From JADLHS01 sp049840435 (GTDB lineage Bacteria; Verrucomicrobiota; Verrucomicrobiia; Limisphaerales; JADLHS01), in the NCBI GenBank assembly GCA_049840435.1, contig JASGKY010000014.1, forward strand, positions 20,376-84,375: DNA of 64,000 bases, written 5' to 3'. Position 1 is the stretch's first letter; every line of letters starts with the position of its first letter. The notes below the pieces were generated by a model, which worked only from the letters and a program-made list of their open reading frames with translations, had not been told where the DNA came from and made no database searches. The translations under genes were made by a program, and so were the position numbers. Positions 8,910-16,994 of this stretch are shown piece by piece.

Positions 8910-10055
8910 TTATTCTTCATCATCCTTCACGCCTTGCATCCGTTTCAGCGGACATCCTGCGCGCAGCCAGCCGTTCACGAACGCATCCAGATCGCCGTCC
9001 ATCACCGCTTGAACATTGCTTGTTTCCACGCCGGTACGCAAATCCTTCACCATGCGATACGGCTGGAACACGTAGCTGCGGATCTGGTTGCCCCACGACA
9101 CACTGCCCTTGTCACCGTAGAACCGTTCCATCTCCGCCTTCGCGGCGTCCTGACGCAGCGCAAAAATGCGGGACAACAACAAGTTCATCGCCGTGGCACG
9201 GTTTTGATGCTGGGAGCGCTGCGCCTGTGACGCCACCACCAAACCGGTCGGGATGTGCGTAATGCGGACTGCGGTTTCCACCTTGTTCACGTTCTGCCCG
9301 CCTTTGCCGCCGGAGCGGAAGGTGTCCACCTTGAACTCATTCGGCGGAATCACGATCTCGGATGAAGCTTCCTCCAACTCCGCGATCGTATCCACGCTCG
9401 CAAAACTGGTGTGCCGCCGCTTGTTCGAGTCGAACGGCGAAATCCGCACCAGCCGATGCACGCCACGCTCGGCCTTGGCGAAGCCATAGGCGTTCTCGCC
9501 GCGCAAAATCATCGTCACGCTCTTGATGCCCGCGCCTTCACCCGGCAACGCGTCATCCACTTCGACTTCCCACCCGCGTTGTTCAGCCCAGCGCTGATAC
9601 ATGCGCATCAACATCCGGCCCAGTCGCACGCTTCCGTGCCGCCGGCCCCGGCGTTGATGCTCAGGATGCAATTGCTCTTATCGTGTGGGCCGTTGAGGTA
9701 AACCTTGAGTTCCAGTGCGTCCAACGTCTTGAGGAGCTTCGTGACGTCGGCTTCCAGTTCTTTTTCCAGTTTGACCTGCGCGTCGGGCAATTCGGCTTCG
9801 CCGAGTTCGATCATGACGCGGAAATCGTCCAACTGCTTGCCCGCGTTGATCAACGGGTCCAGCTTGTTGCGGATGACGTTGGCCTCGTCAACGAGCTTCT
9901 GGGCCTGCTCGCGATTATTCCAAAACGTCTCGCCCGCCATCAGCGAGTCCAACTCGCTCTGGCGTTTTTGCAAGTTGGCGACGTCAAAGAAACCTCCGCA
10001 GATGCGTAAGTTTCTGGGCCACGGCTTCAATGGACGTTTTGACGATTTCGAACAT
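8910..10055 (-). CDS. prfB: Peptide chain release factor 2
   Basis: RF2 reads UGA and UAA stop codons in the ribosome. The start at 10055 (MFEIVKTSIEAV) leads to an in-frame TGA at 9984-9986 inside the canonical autoregulatory frameshift site; +1 shifting continues as DVANLQKRQSELDSL. The peptidyl-hydrolysis motif GGQ is in SGGKGGQNVNKVETAV and the family segment INAGAGGTEACDWA is present. A second break near 9620 (DWA to RMLMRMYQRW) is one missing base and is not programmed: RF2 normally reads through DWAxMLxRMYxRW. As prfB is essential, that break is probably a sequence error. The gene ends at 8910, 89 bp from trpC on the same strand. Confidence 0.92.
9984..9997 (-). promoter_or_regulatory. 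prfB: Programmed +1 ribosomal frameshift site of prfB
   Basis: On the minus strand the order is GGAGG, TTT, CTT, TGA, C: an internal Shine-Dalgarno-like GGAGG placed 3 bases before the CTT slip codon, followed by the UGA stop and a C. This matches the classic RF2 element, where low RF2 makes the ribosome pause at UGA and slip +1. Confidence 0.95.
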
Positions 10056-10169
10056 GGGCGCGCAGAATACCCAGCAACCAATCCTTAATCCAGCGTGGAA
10101 ACGCCGGAGTTTTGCTGTTCTTTCCCGGTTTTTCCGACCACTCTGAATGGGTTGTTGTCTAGCTGCCGA

Positions 10170-10850
10170 ATGAAAGAATCCTACATCGCCGCGAAAGAAC
10201 GCTGGGCCGCCAAGATGGCTGGCAAAGCCAAGCCTGCAATCCGCTCGAAGGACCGCTTGCCCCCCGGCCAACGGCAGGTCCACAACTTTCCTGTGCTTGA
10301 TCTCGGCGTGCAGCCAGAAGTGCCGTTGGACAAGTGGGAACTCAAGATTGGCGGCAAGGTGGAGAACCCGGTCACGCTTTCTTGGAAAGACTTTCTCGCG
10401 CTACCGCAGTTCACCGATGTCAGCGACTTTCACTGCGTCACGACCTGGAGTCAGTTCGACATGCAATTTTCCGGCGTAGCTTTCTTCACACTCGTCGACC
10501 TAGTGAAGCCCAAGCCCGAAGCAGCGCACGTTTTCTTCAAGAGTTACGATGGTTACTCAACAAACAACCCACTCGACGTCTGCATGGACGACGATGTGTT
10601 GATCGCTCATTCGTGGAACGGCAAGCCACTCGGCAAAGATCACGGTGGTCCGGCGCGCGTCATCATTCCGAAGCGTTATGCGTGGAAAGGCGCGAAGTTT
10701 ATCCGGGAGATAACGTTTATGGACCGTGATATCCTAGGTTTTTGGGAAGTCCGAGGTTATTCCAACACTGCTGATCCTTGGTTGGAAGAACGTTTTGCTG
10801 ACTCGAAGAATATTCCTCCCGGTTTTGGCAGCGAAACCGCCGTTTACTAA
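10170..10850 (+). CDS. Sulfite-oxidase-like molybdopterin-dependent oxidoreductase
   Basis: A 226-residue protein of the single-domain SUOX-fold type. The molybdenum-ligating cysteine is in DFHCVTTWS (about residue 91), and VIIPKRYAWKGAKFIREI near the C-terminus is the usual cofactor-binding tail. There is no signal peptide or twin-arginine motif, so it should act in the cytoplasm, unlike MsrP/YedY. The ATG at 10170 starts the aligned region (MKESYIAAKERWAAKM); an upstream start at 10095 adds unrelated residues. The substrate is unknown. The next gene, a cysteine desulfurase, begins 1 base after its stop, suggesting an operon. Confidence 0.88.
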   Translation: MKESYIAAKERWAAKMAGKAKPAIRSKDRLPPGQRQVHNFPVLDLGVQPEVPLDKWELKIGGKVENPVTLSWKDFLALPQFTDVSDFHCVTTWSQFDMQFSGVAFFTLVDLVKPKPEAAHVFFKSYDGYSTNNPLDVCMDDDVLIAHSWNGKPLGKDHGGPARVIIPKRYAWKGAKFIREITFMDRDILGFWEVRGYSNTADPWLEERFADSKNIPPGFGSETAVY

Positions 10851-10851
10851 C

Positions 10852-12003
10852 ATGCCTCGCACGATCTACTTCGATTACAACGCCACCACGCCCCTCGATC
10901 CAGCGGTGCGTGACGCCATGCTGCCTTACCTCGGCGACATTTGGGGCAATCCTTCAAGCGTGCATCACGTTGGGCAACGGGCGCGGGCCGACTTGGACGA
11001 TTTACGTGATCGGTCAGCACGCTTGTTGAAGGCCAAGCCCAGCGAAATCATTTTCACTAGCGGTGGCACTGAGTCCAACAACCTCGCCATTTTCGGCACA
11101 GCACGGCTTCTGGCCAAGAAAGGCAAACACTTGATCACTTCCGCGGTGGAACATCACGCGGTGTTACTCTGCTTCGATTACCTAGAAGCCAACGAAGGAT
11201 TTAAAGTAACACGATTGCCGGTGGATTCATCTGGTCGGGTCTCGCCAGAATCCCTGAAAAAAGCGCTGCGGCCAGATACGACACTGGTTTCAATCATGGC
11301 CGCGAATAACGAAATCGGCACCATCCAACCGGTTGCTGAACTGGGGGAAATTTGCCGGGAACGTGACGTCACCTTCCACACCGATGCTGTGCAATGGTTC
11401 GGCAAAGAACCGGTCTCCAACGTCGAACAGTTCAACGCTGATCTTATTTCTATCTGCGCGCACAAGTTTCATGGTCCAAAAGGAGCAGGAATCCTCTACA
11501 TCCGCTCGCCACTGCATCCCGACCCAATTTTATTTGGCGGCGGCCACGAGAATGAACGTCGGGCTGGGACGGAAAATCTATCCGCTATCGCTGGCCTAGT
11601 TTCGGCCTTGGAACGTTTTGTTATTAAGCCAGTCTTCAACAAAGACAGGCTTGCTACGCTTTCTTCCAAGTTGATTTCTGCTGTGGATGCTATTCCCGGC
11701 CTGCATTTGGTCGGTTCTCGCGAACATCGGCTTTCAAACACTGTTTCCTTTGTCGTCGAAGGCGCAGACAGCATCGCTTTGATGGCTTGCTTAGACTTGG
11801 AAGGTATTTGTGCGAGCAGCGGCTCAGCATGCTCAGCGGGTTCATTGGAGCCGTCCCACGTCGTTTCTGCGCTCGGCGTGGACAAAAGTCTGGCAAACTC
11901 CCTCGTTCGTTTTTCACTGGGGCGCGATTCGACTGAAGAAGAAGTTGAAACTGTAATTCGCCTGCTGCCTGAAGTGGTGCGACGCGCAAAAGGTGCCAAA
12001 TAG
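10852..12003 (+). CDS. Cysteine desulfurase (NifS/IscS class)
   Basis: PLP enzyme that takes sulfur from cysteine to make a persulfide for Fe-S clusters, thio-tRNA or molybdenum cofactor. 383 residues. Motifs: MPRTIYFDYNATTPLDP at the N-terminus, SAVEHHAVL, the PLP lysine in SICAHKFHGPKGAG (about residue 204) and the catalytic cysteine loop GICASSGSACSAGS (about residue 325), which is of the group I (IscS/NifS) form. Start ATG 10852 is one base after the oxidoreductase stop. No iscU or other iscRSUA gene is beside it, so its sulfur acceptor is open; supply to the molybdopterin enzyme is one possibility. Confidence 0.93.
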   Translation: MPRTIYFDYNATTPLDPAVRDAMLPYLGDIWGNPSSVHHVGQRARADLDDLRDRSARLLKAKPSEIIFTSGGTESNNLAIFGTARLLAKKGKHLITSAVEHHAVLLCFDYLEANEGFKVTRLPVDSSGRVSPESLKKALRPDTTLVSIMAANNEIGTIQPVAELGEICRERDVTFHTDAVQWFGKEPVSNVEQFNADLISICAHKFHGPKGAGILYIRSPLHPDPILFGGGHENERRAGTENLSAIAGLVSALERFVIKPVFNKDRLATLSSKLISAVDAIPGLHLVGSREHRLSNTVSFVVEGADSIALMACLDLEGICASSGSACSAGSLEPSHVVSALGVDKSLANSLVRFSLGRDSTEEEVETVIRLLPEVVRRAKGAK

Positions 12004-12170
12004 CCTACGAACAGTTTGTGAATTGGTCCCCAGCAATGTGAACAACGTGGACAAGTTCCTGTTTTTTAACTGGCGTCACATATTTGTTTCCGGTTTCATA
12101 CTCCGACATTGCTTTGTGTTTGCTAGCGATTTGAAGTCTGTTGGCCTTATTCACAGGCTTTAATAGGAAT

Positions 12171-12200
12171 AGTTTTTTAAGAAAAGAATCATCTATAAAT
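12171..12200 (+). promoter_or_regulatory. Putative dnaN promoter close to the start codon
   Basis: TATAAAT at 12194-12200 is an excellent -10 element and lies only 9 bases before the dnaN ATG; the -35 region (about 12171-12176, AGTTTT) is weak. Transcription would begin within 3 bases of the ATG, giving a nearly leaderless mRNA. One DnaA-box match (TTATTCACA at about 12148) lies upstream. Confidence 0.4.
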
Positions 12201-12208
12201 AGGCCCGC

Positions 12209-13318
12209 ATGAATCTGACCATCACGAAAGAGCAATTGCTCAACGGACTGCAAGCCGTGCAGAACGTCGTCAGCTCGCGCACCACGTTGCCCATCCTTTC
12301 CAACGTCCTCGTCCGCGCGGAAGGGAACAAACTGGAATTTACCGCTACGGATTTGGATGTCACGGTTTCCTGCGCCGTCGAGGCCAGTGTGAAGAAGGGC
12401 GGTTCGACTACGATTCCCGTTAAAAAGCTGTTCAGCATCACGCGCGAACTCAATGGTGGCGAGATTGAATTAGCAGTGGACGAGAAGAACGTTTGTAGTG
12501 TGAGTTCTGGTTCTTCCTTCTACAAAATTCACGGTCTCGCAGCGGAAGAATTTCCTCCGATCAACAAGTTTAAGGACGACAAGAAGGTCACTGTCGCTCA
12601 AGACAAGTTGAAGGCGATGATGAAGAAAACATCCTTCGCCATATCGACTGACGAGGCGCGCTATGTGCTAAACGGCATCTTCATCAGCCTCAAAGAACAC
12701 AAGATGACCATTGTAGCCACAGATGGCCGTCGCCTTGCGTTGACTGATGAGGAAGTGGATATTTCCGAAAAGAGTCAGGGTGAATTCATCATTCCAGCCA
12801 AAGCGGTGAATGAATTGAATCGCCTGCTCCAAGACAAAGGCGAAGTGGTCATCAAATACGCCGACAATCAGGCGGAATTCAGCCTCACAGACGACAAAGG
12901 TTTTGCCGTGGTCATCGTGACCAAACTGATTGAAGGCAACTATCCCAACTATCGCCAGGTGATTCCCGGCGAAGCCAAGGAACGCATCAGCCTGCCGCGC
13001 GAAGAATTCCTGCACGCCCTTAAGCGCGCGGAAATCATGACCAGCGAGAAGGCAAACTCGGTCAAGCTGACCTTCGGCAAAAACAACCTCGCCATCACCG
13101 CCAATAGCCCGGAAGTCGGTGAAGCCCGCGAAAGCATGGCTGTAAATTACAAAGGCAAGGAAATGGCCATCGCGTTCAATCCAAAATACATGATTGATCC
13201 GCTGAATGCGCTGAGCAACGACGAGGTGTTCATCGAGTTGATTGACGAACTCAGTCCGGGCGTGCTCAAGATCAACGGACCGTTCCTCTACGTTGTGATG
13301 CCGATGCGGTTGAGCTAA
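12209..13318 (+). CDS. dnaN: DNA polymerase III beta subunit (sliding clamp)
   Basis: 369 residues, the normal length. Three clamp domains follow one another: MNLTITKEQLLNGLQAVQNVVSS starts domain 1, KTSFAISTDEARYVLNGI starts domain 2, and IPGEAKERISLPREEFLHALKRAEIM starts domain 3. The hydrophobic pocket C-terminus FLYVVMPMRLS matches the conserved VMPMRL end. It encircles DNA and tethers Pol III and other clamp-binding proteins. dnaA, recF and gyrB are not beside it, so the usual origin cluster is broken up here. A terminator follows at once. Confidence 0.97.
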   Translation: MNLTITKEQLLNGLQAVQNVVSSRTTLPILSNVLVRAEGNKLEFTATDLDVTVSCAVEASVKKGGSTTIPVKKLFSITRELNGGEIELAVDEKNVCSVSSGSSFYKIHGLAAEEFPPINKFKDDKKVTVAQDKLKAMMKKTSFAISTDEARYVLNGIFISLKEHKMTIVATDGRRLALTDEEVDISEKSQGEFIIPAKAVNELNRLLQDKGEVVIKYADNQAEFSLTDDKGFAVVIVTKLIEGNYPNYRQVIPGEAKERISLPREEFLHALKRAEIMTSEKANSVKLTFGKNNLAITANSPEVGEARESMAVNYKGKEMAIAFNPKYMIDPLNALSNDEVFIELIDELSPGVLKINGPFLYVVMPMRLS

Positions 13319-13344
13319 ACAGCGAGTAGATCAAATTTTTGAGA

Positions 13345-13378
13345 GAACGCGGAGTTAAAGCTCCGCGTTCTTTATTTT
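13345..13378 (+). terminator. dnaN terminator
   Basis: Perfect 10-bp stem GAACGCGGAG / CTCCGCGTTC with a 6-base loop, then TTTATTTT. It overlaps the last codons of the convergent gene. Confidence 0.92.
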
Positions 13379-15552
13379 AGAGCAGAACTAAAAGCAGCTT
13401 GGTCGCGGAAGACTTGGAATGTAGCAAGGCAAACCTCCGCTTGTTCAGGGTCGATCAAAGTAACAAAACCCTCGCGGATTCGAGCGTTTGGTGTTCCTTC
13501 AAGTTTAATCGGATACACTTGTTGCTGTTTGGCGGCAAAGTGTTTGAAATCTTCGCAACCAAAAGCTTTGATCGTGGCACGATTTACCAACCCATAAACC
13601 CCGTAGCTGCCGGGACAAACGTGTTTCATCAGTTCCACCGTCACCCGACCCATTGTGTAGCGCGGATTGATTTCAACTACCGGTTTGAGTTTCAACGCTC
13701 CTGAAGTCTCACGATAGACAAAGCAATCAATTCCCAGTGGTCCAAGAAAACCAATGCTGCGGAGTTCTGCTTCGAGTAATTTGAACAAGTCCCTGTAGAA
13801 AACCTGGATCTCATTGCCCGCGCGTGGCGTAACATGCAGTGAAGTCAGAACAGCAGCCGGGAAAGCTTTCTTGTGCTTCGGCTCGGCCCAATTGGCCTGG
13901 AATTGCCCGCGCGCATCATTGATCAAACCGGTGTAGCCACAGAGTTTCAAGCCGCTGTCCGTCATTTCCAACTGGGCGGAGAAATCCATGACCCGTTCCA
14001 GCCACGGTTCGATTACAATTTCCCGACCAGACGAGATGATATTCTTAATCCATCGCTTCTGGGTTTCCAGAACCTTCGGTTCGAACAGGCGCAACGCATT
14101 GCTGCCGGCAACGCCGATGGATTCCTTCAACACAATTTTTTGGTGGCCGCGGCTGCGGATGGTGTTGATTACTTCCAGTGCCGTAGAAACAGAACTGACG
14201 GTCACGCCAACTTCTACGTCAGAGCAAAGCCAAGACTGGTAGGGCGCGTCACTCCGTGCGCCCCGAGGAGTTGCAGAAGAGGAAGCGTCAGCTTGTTGGA
14301 GAGCGGCTGGCAGAGGACTACCAGCCCTACCTTGTTGCAGGAAGTTCCGCAGGAATTCTGCACTCCACGCTTTGCCGTATAACGCGGCGATGCGTTCATT
14401 GAAACACTCCGTAGTAGAACGTTTTTGTTCCGTCAGGTTGACGAACAAGGGAAGGAACAATTCGACACTGTCCGGTCCCCACGCCCACGGACGCAGACCG
14501 CCAAGCTTGCGTTCCTTCAGCGGTTGAGTGGCCTCAACAAACTCAGGCAAGGTGAAGCCAACTTCCTTCAAGCCGCTGAGGAAATGCACGGAAGGTTTTC
14601 GTTCCACAACCACGATGTCGTCCTGGCGACACAGGAACATCGGCAGGCACGTGAGATCACGGGTGAGTTGCGCTTGATGTTTGTTCGGAGAAAAACCTTT
14701 GCCGCCGGCGAGGCGTGCCTCAGTCAGCGGATTGAAAAGGAAGACAGTCGGCGTGCGGCCTTTGGACTGGGAGAAGACGTTCAGGTTTTCAATGAAATCC
14801 ACCGGCAGGCCAGCCGCTTTACGGCCTTCGACGTTGATGGAAAAACCCTTGGCCCGCGCGGGTGATAGCGGGAATTTCAACTGCCGGCAGAAGGCGTCCC
14901 AATCACTCTGACTTGGATTTTTCCAGCGACGAAACCATTTCAAGCCGTAAGCCACGTGGCCGATCTCATCGCGATAAATCTTCTGGAGCAACTTGGCCGA
15001 GTCCGCATCACCCACTGCGCCGAAGCACGAGGAGAAGTGGCGGGCGAAGTCCAAGTTGGCCTGCTCGAACGTCAGACTTAGGCCCGCGACGTAATCCATC
15101 GGGCTTTCCATGCCCGACACGGCGCGCCAGAAATAGCCGCTCACCGGGATTGAGCCGAACTCAAAGCCGCACGCCTTCATGCGCTCCATGTAGAGCCGCG
15201 TGTGTTCTTGTTCGTCCTTGAGAGTTTCTAGCACGCCTTTGCGGAAGGCGGCGGGGGCATCGGGGAATTTCAACAACACCAGCGCCATCAATTCTGTCGC
15301 AAGCAACTCGTGATTGGCGAAGAAATGCAGCAATCGACCGCGCTCGTGGTTTTGCTCTAGGTGTCGCGTGCCGGGAAATTCACCGCGAGCCGTGCCGGTG
15401 GGCTTGAAGACCAGACCACGCGGCCGGCCAGGGGCGTCAGGTGTCACGATGGCCAGGCCGGGTTGCTCGTCAGTAATGACGTCCGGAGGCAGGAGTTTTT
15501 CCTCCAAGGACGAAGAAAACAAAACGCGTTCGGCAAATTCCCGCAGTTCCAT
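13372..15552 (-). CDS. DUF455 ferritin-like domain fused to ATP-grasp domain
   Basis: A 726-residue two-domain protein. Residues about 1-250 match the DUF455 (COG2833) ferritin-like family: MELREFAERVLF, LHFFANHELLATELMAL, DEQEHTRLYMERM, LSLTFEQANLDFARH and YRDEIGHVAYGLKWFRRW, with the Glu/His residues that should hold a di-metal centre. Residues about 470-690 look like an ATP-grasp ligase, with KIVLKESIGVAGSNALRL and the metal-binding LKPVVEINPRYTMG. The two halves could make a metal-dependent ligase or modifier; the reaction is unknown. Residues 408-438 are encoded by an inserted palindromic repeat (14238-14330). It ends inside the dnaN terminator, facing dnaN. Confidence 0.75.
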   Translation of the reverse strand: MELREFAERVLFSSSLEEKLLPPDVITDEQPGLAIVTPDAPGRPRGLVFKPTGTARGEFPGTRHLEQNHERGRLLHFFANHELLATELMALVLLKFPDAPAAFRKGVLETLKDEQEHTRLYMERMKACGFEFGSIPVSGYFWRAVSGMESPMDYVAGLSLTFEQANLDFARHFSSCFGAVGDADSAKLLQKIYRDEIGHVAYGLKWFRRWKNPSQSDWDAFCRQLKFPLSPARAKGFSINVEGRKAAGLPVDFIENLNVFSQSKGRTPTVFLFNPLTEARLAGGKGFSPNKHQAQLTRDLTCLPMFLCRQDDIVVVERKPSVHFLSGLKEVGFTLPEFVEATQPLKERKLGGLRPWAWGPDSVELFLPLFVNLTEQKRSTTECFNERIAALYGKAWSAEFLRNFLQQGRAGSPLPAALQQADASSSATPRGARSDAPYQSWLCSDVEVGVTVSSVSTALEVINTIRSRGHQKIVLKESIGVAGSNALRLFEPKVLETQKRWIKNIISSGREIVIEPWLERVMDFSAQLEMTDSGLKLCGYTGLINDARGQFQANWAEPKHKKAFPAAVLTSLHVTPRAGNEIQVFYRDLFKLLEAELRSIGFLGPLGIDCFVYRETSGALKLKPVVEINPRYTMGRVTVELMKHVCPGSYGVYGLVNRATIKAFGCEDFKHFAAKQQQVYPIKLEGTPNARIREGFVTLIDPEQAEVCLATFQVFRDQAAFSSALK
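14238..14330. repeat. REP/MITE-like palindromic element inserted in frame in a coding gene
   Basis: Terminal inverted repeats GGTAGGGC (14238-14245) and GCCCTACC (14323-14330) bound a 93-bp unit. It contains GCGCGTCACTCCGTGCGC, itself a short palindrome, and an inner GGACTACC next to the right end. The length is exactly 31 codons, so the reading frame of the DUF455/ATP-grasp gene is kept; the encoded stretch (GRAGSPLPAALQQ...) is low complexity and sits between domains. I recall similar elements as common in related verrucomicrobial genomes, but no second copy was seen in this window. Confidence 0.75.
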
Positions 15553-15706
15553 CAGGGGAAAGATAACAACGAACGCCGATGGAAGCGAGAAGCGTCCGGC
15601 GTGGTTTGGGCCGGGAGACAGCCCAAACGGAAGATTTTAAGTATTGGCAACGGCGTCCGGCTTCGTATCGTGTGCGTCGCTTTTAATTTTTTAACCGAAT
15701 AATATT

Positions 15707-16915
15707 ATGGCCAGAACCGAACGCGCTCATATCCCGAACCGAGAAGAAGTCGCCGACATGCCCGAGTGGATGAAGGAAAAGCATTGTCCGCAAAAGAAGA
15801 AGTACATGTCGGGCAAACGCATCCAGCCGAAGAATCTCACCGGCAAGGAAAAGCTCACCTACGTCATTGACGAATGCTTTCTCGCCTACAACTCGGCGCG
15901 TTTGAAGGAAGCCTGCCAGTTGTTCACGGATAAAATGCTCGAGCAGGACGTGACCATCGGCATGACGTTGACCGGCGCGCTCACTCCGGCGGGGCTGGGT
16001 TGCTCCAGTGTGATTCCGCTCATCAAAGCGGGCTTCGTGGATTGGATCGTGTCCACCGGCGCGAACCTGTATCACGACATGCACTTCGCGTTGAACTACC
16101 CGGTCCACTCCGGCAGCTTCCGCTTCGACGATGTGGATTTGCGCAACAACGACCTCGTCCGCATCTATGACGTCGTGATTCCTTACTCCGACGGCTTGAT
16201 GGCCACGGACGAACTGCTCCGCGACATGCTCATCCAGCCCGAGTTTCAAAAGGAAATGGGCACGGCGGAATTGCACTACAAGCTCGGCAAGTATTGCGCC
16301 GAGTATGAACGCAAACACAAGCTCAAGGACGTCTCCGTCCTCGCCGCCGCGTATCGCGCGGGCGTGCCGTGTTACACCAGCTCGCCGGGCGATTCCACCA
16401 TCGGCATGAACTTCGCCGGCGTGGAATTGCGTGGCAACAAGCTGCGCGTGAACCCGTCCATCGACGTGAATGAAACCACGTCGTTCGTCCTTTCCGCCAA
16501 GCGCGCGGGTGGGAAGACCGGCGTGCTGCTCTGGGGTGGTGGCAGCCCGAAGAATTTCATGCTCCAGACCGAGCCGCAGATCCAGGAAGTGCTCCGCATC
16601 AACGAAGTTGGTCAGGATTATTTCATCCAGGTCACCGACGCCCGACCGGACACTGGCGGTCTCTCCGGTGCGACGCCCGGTGAAGCCGTCAGTTGGGGGA
16701 AGGTCGATCCGACCAAGCTGCCCGACGCGGTCGTCTGCTACACGGACACGACCATCGCGATGCCGCTGCTCGCGCACTACGCACTTGCCAAGCACAAGCC
16801 GCGCAAGCTGAAGCGTCTTTATGATCAACGTGACAAGACCATGACGTTGCTCAAGAAAGAATACTTCAAGCACAACAAAGTGAAGATGCTCGACGGTAGC
16901 GATCCGGTGTTCTGA
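15707..16915 (+). CDS. Deoxyhypusine synthase family protein
   Basis: 402 residues. Deoxyhypusine synthase moves the aminobutyl group of spermidine to a lysine of eIF5A; bacteria lack eIF5A, and characterised bacterial homologues act on free polyamines (homospermidine synthase-like). Family motifs are MTLTGALTPAGLG, STGANLYHDMHFAL, YRAGVPCYTSSPGDSTIGMN (split here for reference) and LLWGGGSPKNFMLQ, whose lysine (about residue 281) corresponds to the catalytic lysine of the GGGxxKH motif. C-terminal VSWGKVDP matches the conserved WGK segment. It stands alone between a 150-bp leader and a strong terminator. Confidence 0.85.
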   Translation: MARTERAHIPNREEVADMPEWMKEKHCPQKKKYMSGKRIQPKNLTGKEKLTYVIDECFLAYNSARLKEACQLFTDKMLEQDVTIGMTLTGALTPAGLGCSSVIPLIKAGFVDWIVSTGANLYHDMHFALNYPVHSGSFRFDDVDLRNNDLVRIYDVVIPYSDGLMATDELLRDMLIQPEFQKEMGTAELHYKLGKYCAEYERKHKLKDVSVLAAAYRAGVPCYTSSPGDSTIGMNFAGVELRGNKLRVNPSIDVNETTSFVLSAKRAGGKTGVLLWGGGSPKNFMLQTEPQIQEVLRINEVGQDYFIQVTDARPDTGGLSGATPGEAVSWGKVDPTKLPDAVVCYTDTTIAMPLLAHYALAKHKPRKLKRLYDQRDKTMTLLKKEYFKHNKVKMLDGSDPVF

Positions 16916-16933
16916 TCGAATCTAATTACGCGA

Positions 16934-16968
16934 AAGGCCGACTTCGTTTGAAGTCGGCCTTTTTCTTT
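16934..16968 (+). terminator. Terminator after the deoxyhypusine-synthase-like gene
   Basis: Perfect 11-bp stem AAGGCCGACTT / AAGTCGGCCTT, 6-base loop, followed by TTTCTTT. The A-run on the left arm could also let it act for phoH on the other strand. Confidence 0.9.
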
Positions 16969-16994
16969 AGCGAAGAATGGGGGGAGCGAACTGG

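Noticed and set aside
12005..12253. Minus-strand open frame in front of dnaN
   Set aside because: Its residues match no known family, it overlaps the dnaN start, and the region is better explained as promoter. One TTATTCACA DnaA-box match alone is not enough for an origin.
15604..15628. GTTTGGGC/GCCCAAAC hairpin before the deoxyhypusine-synthase-like gene
   Set aside because: A clear 8-bp stem, but with no T-run or riboswitch-like neighbours; not enough to call a regulator.
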